Source: Pseudomonas zanjanensis
GTDB lineage: Bacteria > Pseudomonadota > Gammaproteobacteria > Pseudomonadales > Pseudomonadaceae
Direction: 5' to 3'
DNA length: 64,000 bases
Assembly (NCBI RefSeq): GCF_014268745.2
Contig: NZ_JABWRB020000001.1
Span: forward strand, 3,348,001-3,412,000
The notes beneath the pieces were generated by a model. It saw only the letters and a program-made list of their open reading frames with translations, had not been told where the DNA came from and searched no databases. A program made the position numbers and the translations under genes. Every line of letters starts with the position of its first letter. The first letter of the stretch is position 1. Shown one piece after another: positions 57,443 to 64,000 of the stretch.

Positions 57443-57541
57443 CCTTCGCGAGCAAGCCCGCTCCCACAGAAGATCTGTGTCGTACACAAATCTTTTGATC
57501 AATACAATCAAATGTGGGAGCGGGCTTGCTCGCGAAGGGGG
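57443..57541. repeat. REP pair, family B, inverted
   Basis: CTTCGCGAGCAAGCCCGCTC faces GTGGGAGCGGGCTTGCTCGC in the convergent gap between the racemase-like gene and the LysR gene. Here the two elements point outward compared with most other pairs. Confidence 0.85.
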
Positions 57542-57562
57542 CGACTCGGTCCGAAGCCTGGC

Positions 57563-58486
57563 TCAAACCGCACTAAACCGCCGCGCCAACCCCTGCTCGG
57601 CAAACTGCTCGATGATGAAATCCACGAACGCCCGGGTCTTGCCCGGCAGCAACTTGTGCTCGGCGTAGTAGATGGAGATGTTGCCATCATCGACGTACCA
57701 GTCCGGCAATACCCGCTGCAGCGCCCCGGATTCCAGAAAAGGCATGGCGATCGGCATGCTCACCAGGCCGATACCAAGGCCTTGGGCCGCGGCCGCGCAG
57801 TCGGCTTCCGAATCGCTCATGGTCATGCGCGTCTTGAGCGTCAGCGGGCTGTGTTCGCGGCTGCGGCTGGTCAACTGCCAGGAACGCACGCGCCCGGTTT
57901 GTGGCGAGCGAATCAGGATGCCCTGGTGCTGTGACAGATCGTCCGGCTCTTTCACCACGGCATGGGTTTGCAGGTAGTCCGTAGAGGCCACCAGCACCCG
58001 ATGGGCCACCGTCAACTTGCGCGCCACCACGCCTTGGGGCAGCTCGAAACCACCGCCGATGGCGGCATCGAAGCCTTGGCCGATCAGGTCCACTTGGCGA
58101 TTATCGAAATGCCAATCCGGGTTGATCGCCGGGTAGCGTCGCAGAAACGCCCCCAGCAATGGCACGACATACAATCGACCGAACGCCGTGCCCATGCTCA
58201 CCTTCAGCGTCCCCGCCGGTTGCCCACCAGCGCTGGCCAGGTTGGCGACAGCGTTCTGGATGGTGTTGAAGCTGCTGCCGACCTCCGTCAAGAACAACTG
58301 GCCGGCTTCGGTCAGCCGCAGGCTGCGGGTGCTGCGCTGGAACAGGCGTACGCCCATTCGCGCCTCCAGCTTGGCGACGCTTTTACCCACCGCCGCCGGG
58401 GTCACGCTCAAGCGTCGCGCCGCCTCGGCAAAGCTGCCGACTTCGGCGCTGCGCACAAAGCATTCGATACTGTTAAAGGTCTCCAT
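57563..58486 (-). CDS. LysR-family transcriptional regulator
   Basis: 307 residues. The N-terminal helix-turn-helix is GSFAEAARRLSVTPAAVGKSVAKLEARMGV, in the usual place at ~17-46, and the rest is the periplasmic-binding-like effector domain (GTLKVSMGTAFGRLYVVPLL). ATG 58486 is preferred over GTG 58495. Divergent from an SDR gene, with 125 bases between, and likely its regulator. Confidence 0.88.
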   Translation of the reverse strand: METFNSIECFVRSAEVGSFAEAARRLSVTPAAVGKSVAKLEARMGVRLFQRSTRSLRLTEAGQLFLTEVGSSFNTIQNAVANLASAGGQPAGTLKVSMGTAFGRLYVVPLLGAFLRRYPAINPDWHFDNRQVDLIGQGFDAAIGGGFELPQGVVARKLTVAHRVLVASTDYLQTHAVVKEPDDLSQHQGILIRSPQTGRVRSWQLTSRSREHSPLTLKTRMTMSDSEADCAAAAQGLGIGLVSMPIAMPFLESGALQRVLPDWYVDDGNISIYYAEHKLLPGKTRAFVDFIIEQFAEQGLARRFSAV

Positions 58487-58611
58487 GGGCGCCACTCTAA
58501 ACTTTTGGTTTAGACAGACTATAGCAACGACGGTCTACACAGCCCATGACCGCTTCTTGATACTCGCTCCATCACCGCGGCATCTCGCCCCGGCACACTT
58601 TGGAGAACATC

Positions 58612-59358
58612 ATGAGTAACCCAGCACTGAACGGTAAAGTCGCCTTGGTCCAAGGCGGTTCGCGCGGCATCGGCGCCGCCATCGTCAAACGCCTCGCGGC
58701 AGAAGGCGCCGCCGTGGCCTTCACCTATGTCAGCTCCGGCGCGAAATCTGAAGAACTGCAGAACAGCATCACCGCAGCGGGCGGCAAGGCCCTGGCAATC
58801 AAGGCCGACAGCGCCGACGCCGACGCCGTGCGTAACGCCGTCGCCGCCACGGTCGAGGCGTTTGGTCGGTTGGACATCCTGGTCAACAATGCGGGCGTGC
58901 TGGCCATGGGACCGCTGGAGGAATTCACACTCGAAGATTTCGACCAGACCCTGGCCATCAACGTGCGCAGCGTGTTCGTCGCCACCCAGGCGGCGGCGCG
59001 GCACATGACCGAAGGCGGTCGCGTCATCAACATCGGCAGTACCAATGCCGACCGCATGCCCTTCGCCGGAGGCGCCACGTACGCCATGAGTAAATCGGCG
59101 CTGGTCGGCCTGACCAAAGGCCTGGCCCGTGACCTGGGCCCGCGCGGCATCACCGTCAATAACGTGCAGCCCGGCCCGGTGGACACCGACATGAACCCGG
59201 CCGACAGCGACTTCGCCTCGAGCCTGATGTCGCTGATGGCCGTCGGTCGCTACGGCAACGTCGATGAAATTGCCAGTTTCGTCGCCTACCTGGCCGGGCC
59301 GGAAGCCGGTTACATCACCGGTGCCAGCCTGACCATAGACGGTGGTTTCGGCGCCTGA
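58612..59358 (+). CDS. SDR-family oxidoreductase (FabG-like)
   Basis: 248 residues: QGGSRGIGAAIVKRLAAEGA cofactor motif, NNAGVLAMG, a catalytic Ser region INIGSTNADRMP, YAMSKSAL with Tyr and Lys, and the ending TGASLTIDGGFGA. Similar to 3-oxoacyl-ACP reductase-type SDRs induced by LysR regulators; substrate unknown. GGAGAACATC precedes ATG 58612. Confidence 0.88.
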   Translation: MSNPALNGKVALVQGGSRGIGAAIVKRLAAEGAAVAFTYVSSGAKSEELQNSITAAGGKALAIKADSADADAVRNAVAATVEAFGRLDILVNNAGVLAMGPLEEFTLEDFDQTLAINVRSVFVATQAAARHMTEGGRVINIGSTNADRMPFAGGATYAMSKSALVGLTKGLARDLGPRGITVNNVQPGPVDTDMNPADSDFASSLMSLMAVGRYGNVDEIASFVAYLAGPEAGYITGASLTIDGGFGA

Positions 59359-59395
59359 TCCAGGCATGGAAAAACGCCGGTCATGGCTTCATCCC

Positions 59396-59440
59396 ATGGG
59401 GCGAGGGAGCTTGCTCCCGCTGGGCCGCGCAGCGGCCCTC
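59396..59440. repeat. Single REP, family A
   Basis: GGGGCGAGGGAGCTTGCTCC plus the arm GGGCCGCGCAGCGGCCC, followed by TCTTTTT. It has no partner and its hairpin with a T run may act as a terminator for the SDR gene. Confidence 0.7.
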
Positions 59441-59444
59441 TTTT

Positions 59445-60140
59445 TCAGGCCCATTCCAACTCCGGCAAACCACAAAGGCTTGGCTGGAACATCCTCAAGG
59501 AGCGGATGATCCCGTCGGCATGGGCGTATTTTTCGTCCGCCATGGCCGAATCCGGAATGGCAATGGCGGTCATGCCAGCCGCTTTCGCGGCCGTCACGCC
59601 GAACGGGGAATCCTCGAACACCAGGCAATCGCGCGGCTCGACACCCAGGCGCCGGGCGGCGGTGAGGAAGATATCCGGTGCCGGTTTTGCCGCGCCGACT
59701 TCGGGGTCATCCGCCGTCACGATGCAATCGAACAGCGCGAACCAGTCCCGGTGCAAGGTGGTTTTCAGCTCGAACGTAGGGCTCGACGAACTGGTCCCCA
59801 CCGCTATCGGAATGTTGTGGGCCTTCAGATGCCGCACCAGTTCCTCGGCGCCAGGCATGCCCAGGGCGTGAGGAAAACGCTCGCGCATCAAGGGCTCGCG
59901 AATGGCCAGGAATTCCTGGGGCGTGATCGGTAATTCCAGCGCCTGGACGACGTAATTGGCCAAGTCCACAGCCCCGCGTCCGATGATGTTCTGTTTGACG
60001 CTCCAATCGAACGTGCGCCCATAGCGCTCGGCGATGATGGAAGTCACCTCGGTGTAGATCCCCTCGGTGTCCAACAACAGCCCGTCCATGTCGAAAATCA
60101 CAGCCTTGATCGGGCCAAACTCTTTCAGCGGTGCATTCAT
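59445..60140 (-). CDS. HAD-family phosphatase (beta-phosphoglucomutase/GS1-like)
   Basis: 231 residues. Motif I is VIFDMDGLLLDTEGIY, motif II is VGTSSSSPTFEL, and motif III-IV is CLVFEDSPFGVTAAKAAGM. The cap domain is helical (EVTSIIAERYGRTFDW). It resembles sugar-phosphate and pseudouridine-5'-phosphatase HADs; substrate unknown. Minus strand, single gene. Confidence 0.85.
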   Translation of the reverse strand: MNAPLKEFGPIKAVIFDMDGLLLDTEGIYTEVTSIIAERYGRTFDWSVKQNIIGRGAVDLANYVVQALELPITPQEFLAIREPLMRERFPHALGMPGAEELVRHLKAHNIPIAVGTSSSSPTFELKTTLHRDWFALFDCIVTADDPEVGAAKPAPDIFLTAARRLGVEPRDCLVFEDSPFGVTAAKAAGMTAIAIPDSAMADEKYAHADGIIRSLRMFQPSLCGLPELEWA

Positions 60141-60273
60141 CGCATCTGATCCGTTATCAACACAACATTCCAGGGATGGCTCAGGTGCGCCAGGGTAGCG
60201 TGTTCGCCTTAAAGGATTCAGCAGGATAACGAAGGGGGCTTGGAACCGGCAATGGGAAATCCATGGACGGGTT

Positions 60274-60369
60274 TTGTGGCGAGGGCGCTTGCTCCCGCTC
60301 GGTTGCGCAGCGACCGTAATATCGTGGGGCTGCTTCGCACCCCAGCGGGAGCAAGCTCCCTCGCCACAA
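60274..60369. repeat. REP pair, family A, inverted
   Basis: TTGTGGCGAGGGCGCTTGCT faces the usual inverted copy. It has one base change in the first element (GGGCGC for GGGAGC). The rest of the gap 60141-60400 shows nothing else. Confidence 0.8.
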
Positions 60370-60400
60370 AAGCGGATCGGTTTGGATGACGATGCAGCGG

Positions 60401-60784
60401 TTATTGACCCGAGCTGCCGGAGCCGCCCGATCCCGAGCCGCTGCCGCCCGAGCTGCCACCGCTGTCGCTGGTACCGGTTCCTCCGCTGGTGCCACCGCCG
60501 GCGTCGGCGCCGCCCATCGTGCTGCCGCCACTCATCGAACCGCTGCCGGTGCCGGGGCTGGTGCTGCTGCCGCTGGCATCGCCGCCATTGCCACCACCGA
60601 CGGAGCCTGGGGGCAAGGCGTTACCGCTGGCACCGGACGTTGAGCCAGCCTCCATTTCCGAAGAAGGTGGCATCCCGCCCTTGTCCACGGGAGGCGTGCC
60701 GCTGGAAGATTGTGCGAAAGCGGCCAACGAACTGACCGAAAGAATCCCGGCGAGTGTCAGCGCTGTCATGTTGGACTTCATCAT
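60401..60784 (-). CDS. Secreted glycine/serine-rich low-complexity protein
   Basis: 127 residues. The signal peptide MMKSNMTALTLAGILSVSSL ends at AAFAQ, and almost the whole mature part is Gly, Ser, Thr and Ala in runs such as SGGSTMGGADAGGGTSGGTG. AAAAGGAGACTCACC before ATG 60784 is a good ribosome site, which supports a real gene despite the low complexity. Possibly a disordered periplasmic or exported protein. No known function. Confidence 0.7.
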   Translation of the reverse strand: MMKSNMTALTLAGILSVSSLAAFAQSSSGTPPVDKGGMPPSSEMEAGSTSGASGNALPPGSVGGGNGGDASGSSTSPGTGSGSMSGGSTMGGADAGGGTSGGTGTSDSGGSSGGSGSGSGGSGSSGQ

Positions 60785-60872
60785 GGTGAGTCTCCTTTTC
60801 AAGGTACTTACCTGATGTGTGGCATGCGTGAAGGGTCGATGGTGCCACTGGATCGACGGGCGGGGCTGTCGA

Positions 60873-61076
60873 TCAGCTCGGCTTGCCGGAGGCGTCTTCA
60901 CCGGCGATGTCCGGATCATCCGGGGTCGCCTCGACATCCTCGTCGTCGCTGGGCACTTGCTCGACGCCCGCTTCGTCATCGGGCGGCAGCTGGTCGCGGC
61001 TCAGCGGGTTGGTGGGCGACGGAAGTGGGTATTCCGGGGTTTCTTCGTCGTCGCGGGCGGGCGAATGGACAGTCAT
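60873..61076 (-). CDS. Small acidic disordered protein
   Basis: 67 residues with Asp/Glu/Pro-rich sequence (SDDEDVEATPDDPDIAGEDA). AGGAGGTTATAT is a strong ribosome site before ATG 61076. No signal peptide and no family recognised. It precedes the Gly/Ser-rich gene on the same strand, 88 bases away. Confidence 0.6.
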   Translation of the reverse strand: MTVHSPARDDEETPEYPLPSPTNPLSRDQLPPDDEAGVEQVPSDDEDVEATPDDPDIAGEDASGKPS

Positions 61077-61146
61077 ATATAACCTCCTGGCAGGTGAACG
61101 CACCTGTTCTGCAGCTTAAAGAACCAGGCGATCCGTTTGAGCGCTT

Positions 61147-61320
61147 TCACTTGTAGGATTCGTCCTCAAGTTCAGCGTCCTCATCGTCGAGCAAGGGCAC
61201 TTGTGCGTCGTCCATCAGCGAACCGGGGTCTTCATTGCCTGGGTCGTTGGGGCCTGGGTCATTGATGAAGGGAACGCCCGTCGGGCCTTTTTCTTCCTTG
61301 CCTTCAGTTTCCGGCGTCAT
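61147..61320 (-). CDS. Small acidic disordered protein
   Basis: 57 residues (MTPETEGKEEKGPTG, then NDPGPNDPGNEDPGSLMDDA and LLDDEDAELEDESYK). GAGGTGTGTC precedes ATG 61320. It is similar in character to the 67-residue protein downstream, but I cannot align the two. Unknown function. Confidence 0.55.
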   Translation of the reverse strand: MTPETEGKEEKGPTGVPFINDPGPNDPGNEDPGSLMDDAQVPLLDDEDAELEDESYK

Positions 61321-61384
61321 GACACACCTCGCGATTGCTGATGGATGTATGAATTTGAGGCGGGGGGGCGGCAATCGTTCCCCT

Positions 61385-61550
61385 GTGTGGGAGCGGGCTT
61401 GCTCGCGAAGGCGGTGTCACAGTCGATGACGATGTTGGATGTGCTGGCCTCTTCGCGAGCAAGCTCGCTCCCACAGTTTTTTTGTGTCGTACGCAGATGT
61501 TACGAACACCCCAAATCCCCTGTGGGAGCGAGCCTGCTCGCGATGGCGGT
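61385..61550. repeat. Three REP elements, family B
   Basis: TGTGGGAGCGGGCTTGCTCG (about 61386), an inverted partner ending near 61475, and a third direct copy (TGTGGGAGCGAGCCTGCTCG, about 61521). Confidence 0.85.
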
Positions 61551-61613
61551 GCCGCTGTTACATAGCGGCTGGCGCTGTTTGTTGCCCTTGCTTTAGGCAT
61601 CAAAAGAAGCCCC

Positions 61614-61658
61614 AAAAAAAACGGCGCTTTTCATTTCTGAAAGAAGCGCCGTTTTTTC
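61614..61658. terminator. Bidirectional rho-independent terminator
   Basis: Arms AAAACGGCGCTT and AAGCGCCGTTTT around TTTCATTTCTGAAAG, flanked by an A run on the left and a T run on the right. It would end the glycine-zipper gene transcript on the minus strand. Confidence 0.8.
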
Positions 61659-61710
61659 CAGTTGAACAGCATCACGGCATGAGGCCGGATCCATTCATCC
61701 AAGCCTCCGC

Positions 61711-62121
61711 TTAGCGGTGCTTTCTCTTGTGCTTGTGCTTCTTGCCACCGGAGTGACCGTCGTTGTCATTGGACAGGTTGCTGCCCAACGCGCCGCCCGC
61801 CGCGCCGCCGATGCCTGCGCCGATAGTGGAGCCGGTGGAGCCGCCCAGGCGGTTACCGACAATCGAGCCACCGGCCGAGCCCAGGCCACCGCCGATGGCG
61901 GCTTCCGTGCGGCTGCCTTTGCGCGCGCCCACGGCGCTACCGGCTGCGCCGCCGACACCGGCGCCAATCGCGGCGCCTGTGCTGCCGCCCATCTGCTGGC
62001 CGACCACGTTGCCCAACACACCGCCCAGACCACCGCCGACCGCGGCGGTACCGTCGCCGGCAGCCATCGCGCCCTGGGCAACCACTAACCCCAGTAACAA
62101 GGTGGACAAAGTCAAACGCAT
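61711..62121 (-). CDS. Secreted glycine-zipper protein
   Basis: 136 residues. The signal peptide is MRLTLSTLLLGLVVAQGAMA. The mature part is a repeated glycine zipper (GGGLGGVLGNVVGQQMGG, GAAIGAGVGGAAGSAVGARK, GSTIGAGIGGAAGGALGS) and a basic tail of Lys/His/Arg (KKHKHKRKHR). Such zippers pack helices in membranes, as in YMGG/OmpA-linked and SlyB-type proteins. GAGGTTTCTATC precedes ATG 62121. Confidence 0.8.
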   Translation of the reverse strand: MRLTLSTLLLGLVVAQGAMAAGDGTAAVGGGLGGVLGNVVGQQMGGSTGAAIGAGVGGAAGSAVGARKGSRTEAAIGGGLGSAGGSIVGNRLGGSTGSTIGAGIGGAAGGALGSNLSNDNDGHSGGKKHKHKRKHR

Positions 62122-62242
62122 GATAGAAACCTCAAGAATGCCGCATCGGGGAGAAATGGCCGATGCGTGCGGGCGCGATTTTACGCCACACAACGTCAGC
62201 CATGACGGTTGGACAACGAAACGGCGGATTATTTTATGACAG

Positions 62243-62268
62243 GCAAAAAAAAGCCCGCTGGGGAAACG
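62243..62268 (-). terminator. Rho-independent terminator
   Basis: On the minus strand GCCCGTTTCCCCAGCGGGC followed by TTTTTTT. It is placed to end transcription from the 61-residue gene upstream on the minus strand. Confidence 0.75.
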
Positions 62269-62386
62269 GGCAGGTACTGCTTTCTAACGGATGAGCTCAG
62301 AGTACGTACCTGCTTGTGAAAGAAACGTGAAAGAAACCGCGGTTTGAGAAAAGATGAAAAATATTTATGTAAAGACCGGGATATCC

Positions 62387-62495
62387 CTGTAGGAGCTGCC
62401 GAAGGCTGCGATCTTTTGATCTTTCGCTTGAGACTCAATTGTCAGAGGAAAGATCGCAGCCTCGTTGCACTCGACAGCTCCTACACAGCTCCTGC
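62387..62495. repeat. Family C hairpin repeat, partly degenerate
   Basis: CTGTAGGAGCTGCCGAAGGC and GCTGCGATCTTTTGATCTTT on the left; AAAGATCGCAGCCTCGTTGC and CTCGACAGCTCCTACACAGC on the right. The right half is identical over most of its length to 46324-46373. Confidence 0.75.
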
Positions 62496-62534
62496 GCAGC
62501 CCCGGCGGGAACGATCTCTGCCCACAACTCGTCG

Positions 62535-62720
62535 TCACTTCTTGACCGGAACCCTGGGCAAAAACTTGGCCTTCTCCCCTCGCTCCACCTTGGCCACCTT
62601 CGTCCTGATGGACTTGATCGGCTCATCGCCAAAGTCTGCATGGTAGGTCGACTGGCCACACTGCAACCCTTCATTGATCGGATATGCGGCTCCGTGCTCC
62701 TCGCTGTACGGTGTTCCCAT
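62535..62720 (-). CDS. Small hypothetical protein
   Basis: 61 residues starting MGTPYSEEHGAAYPINEGLQ and ending in a Lys/Arg-rich tail (KVERGEKAKFLPRVPVKK). GAAAGGGGAAAGGCA gives a good ribosome site before ATG 62720; longer in-frame starts at 62750 and 62786 lack one. No family recognised and no signal peptide. Confidence 0.55.
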   Translation of the reverse strand: MGTPYSEEHGAAYPINEGLQCGQSTYHADFGDEPIKSIRTKVAKVERGEKAKFLPRVPVKK

Positions 62721-62876
62721 TGCCTTTCCCCTTTCATTGAGGTCCATACCGGCAACAACCGGTTGCCTGACAATATCGACCTTCACGACAGTGAGACTAG
62801 TCGGTCATCAACAGACTGTTGATTCAACAACACCCTTCGCCGACGAATGGAACTCACTGTTTCAAAAAGGAAACAC

Positions 62877-64000
62877 TCATTCAGCGCCCAGCATCGTCCG
62901 GTTCAAAACCCGGGAAACCTGATCGGCGGAATAGGGTTTGGACAAGAACTCGAAGCCCTCATGACCGCTGTGGGCCAACTCTTCGCTGTAACCAGAAGTC
63001 AGCACCACCGGCAGGTCCGGGCGACGCTGGCGCAGTTCTCTCGCCAGGGCAATCCCGCTGATGCCGGGCATCACCACGTCAGAAAATATCGCGTCGAACG
63101 CCATCGCATCCGGGCCGACCATCTCCAGCGCTTCTTCGGCGTTGGTCGCCCAGGCGGTTTCGTAGCCCAGGTCCTGGAGGATCTGGTTGGCAAAACGCCC
63201 CACCTCCAAATTGTCTTCCACGACCAACACCCGACGCTTGCCCTTTTCCAGCACCAGGGGCGTGTGTTCTTCCTTGACCGGCTCGTGGTTTTTCTCGGGC
63301 TCCACTTCCGGAAGGTACAAGGTAAACACCGTCCCTTCGCCCACCACGGTGGAAACATCGACGTTGCCACCGGACTGCTTGGCGAAGCCAAACACCTGGG
63401 ACAAGCCCAACCCCGTGCCCTTGCCCACTTCCTTGGTGGTGAAGAAGGGTTCGAAGATGTGCTCGAGCACTTGCGCGTCTATACCCGTACCCGTATCGGC
63501 CAAGGCGATGGCGGCAAAGGATTGCCCGGCCCCGGCATGACCACGGATCGGCGGCATGCCACCGCCACAGCTGAGCCGCAGCCACAGCGTGCCCTGGCCA
63601 TTCATGGCATCCCGGGCGTTGAGGGCCATGTTGATCAGCGCCGTCTCGAACTGGCTCAAATCCGCACGGATGTAACAGGGCCGATCGCACAGCTCGACGT
63701 TGACCTGGATCCGCGCCCCCGTGACGGTTTGCAGCATGTCCCCCAGGCTCTGCACTAGCTTGCCCACGTCAATGACTTGCGGCTTCAAGGGCTGGCGCCG
63801 GGCAAACGCAAGCAACTGGCTGGTCAACTTGGAGGCGCGCTCCACCGTTTCGGACACCGCCGTCATGTAGCGTTGCCGGCGATCGTCGGACAGGTTGGGC
63901 ATGCGCAGGAAATCGACCGAAGAACGGATGATTGTCAGCAAATTGTTGAAGTCATGGGCCACGCCGCCGGTGAGCTGGCCGATGGCTTCGAGCTTTTGCG
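62877..64000 (-). CDS. Hybrid sensor histidine kinase, C-terminal part (runs off the right edge)
   Basis: About 374 codons are visible. At the right edge the frame reads LEAIGQLTGGVAHDFNNLLT, with the phosphorylated His in the H-box. Next come the N-box (ALINMALNARDAMNG), G1 (ALADTGTGID), F (FEPFFTTKEVGKGTGLGLSQV) and a receiver domain with VLVVEDN, the phospho-acceptor Asp in FSDVVMPG, LTSGYS and Lys in FLSKPY. This is the blue-light/PAS hybrid-kinase type common in pseudomonads. The sensor domain lies outside the window, so the signal is unknown. Confidence 0.92.
   Translation of the reverse strand, partial: QKLEAIGQLTGGVAHDFNNLLTIIRSSVDFLRMPNLSDDRRQRYMTAVSETVERASKLTSQLLAFARRQPLKPQVIDVGKLVQSLGDMLQTVTGARIQVNVELCDRPCYIRADLSQFETALINMALNARDAMNGQGTLWLRLSCGGGMPPIRGHAGAGQSFAAIALADTGTGIDAQVLEHIFEPFFTTKEVGKGTGLGLSQVFGFAKQSGGNVDVSTVVGEGTVFTLYLPEVEPEKNHEPVKEEHTPLVLEKGKRRVLVVEDNLEVGRFANQILQDLGYETAWATNAEEALEMVGPDAMAFDAIFSDVVMPGISGIALARELRQRRPDLPVVLTSGYSEELAHSGHEGFEFLSKPYSADQVSRVLNRTMLGAE

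Larger units (their letters stand above)
61321..61710. other. 390-base gap with REPs and a bidirectional terminator
   Basis: Contains three family B REPs and a terminator (see separate entries). No gene seen. Confidence 0.7.
62122..62534. other. 413-base gap with a family C repeat and a terminator
   Basis: Holds the terminator at 62243-62268 and the family C element at 62387-62495. Apart from these I see nothing. Confidence 0.65.

Noticed and set aside
62819..63758. Plus-strand open frames opposite the histidine kinase
   Set aside because: Antisense to a kinase with clear H, N, G and receiver motifs.

Overview
The window looks like chromosomal DNA of a fluorescent Pseudomonas, most likely from the P. 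fluorescens species complex. The evidence is a pyoverdine-type peptide synthetase, a complete fpvGHJKCDEF-type ferripyoverdine iron-release operon, an rRNA operon of Pseudomonas layout, RsmX-like Gac/Rsm small RNAs, an AcnD/PrpF methylcitrate operon, an assimilatory CysH with the cysteine pairs of APS reductases, and many Pseudomonas-type REP repeats. Base composition is high-GC outside the rRNA operon. No phage, insertion sequence or CRISPR array was found.

Layout. 1-6 kb: the 5' part of a pyoverdine-type NRPS (C-A-T-E-C, running off the left edge) and a type II thioesterase, both on the minus strand, with a PvdS-type promoter upstream. 6-17 kb: small metabolic and regulatory genes, namely a Tam-like methyltransferase, an SCP2-JmjC/cupin protein, an SDR overlapping a GH15 glycosidase, a DUF6124-like protein, an alpha/beta hydrolase, a GlxA-type regulator divergent from isonitrile hydratase (inhA), and an SDR divergent from an AraC regulator. 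17.3-17.7 kb: two tandem RsmX-like sRNA genes, each with a GacA-type upstream box. 18-24.8 kb: a START-like protein, an LprI-like protein, and one rRNA operon on the minus strand (16S, tRNA-Ile, tRNA-Ala, 23S, 5S) with three near-identical promoters. 24.8-34 kb: an RhtA-type exporter, a lipoprotein, a TetR/SDR/isomerase set, an M24B peptidase, a cysteine desulfurase, a LysE exporter, SoxR with a divergent monooxygenase, and a VOC protein.

34-40.3 kb is the fpvGHJKCDEF operon, with start and stop codons overlapping or abutting almost throughout. It is followed by a tandem array of six ~137-bp REP-pair units, and then by the convergent methylcitrate operon (gntR-prpB-prpC-acnD-prpF; no prpD in place). 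48-51 kb holds a three-gene unit: a secreted retropepsin-like 'zinc protease', a cysteine-free transglutaminase-like protein with C-terminal membrane helices, and an ATP-grasp glutamate-ligase-like enzyme. 51-60 kb has pabB, thrH, cysH, an NCS1 permease with a hydantoin-racemase-like protein, a LysR/SDR divergent pair and a HAD phosphatase. 60.4-62.8 kb is a run of short, low-complexity or acidic proteins, and the window ends inside a hybrid histidine kinase.

The iron theme joins the two ends of the first 40 kb. The NRPS and thioesterase help make the siderophore, and the fpv operon reduces ferripyoverdine and handles the released iron in the periplasm. Three REP families occupy most intergenic gaps. 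Coordinates of RNA ends are read from conserved terminal sequences and may be off by a few bases. Function calls rest on motifs and remembered family features, not on database searches.
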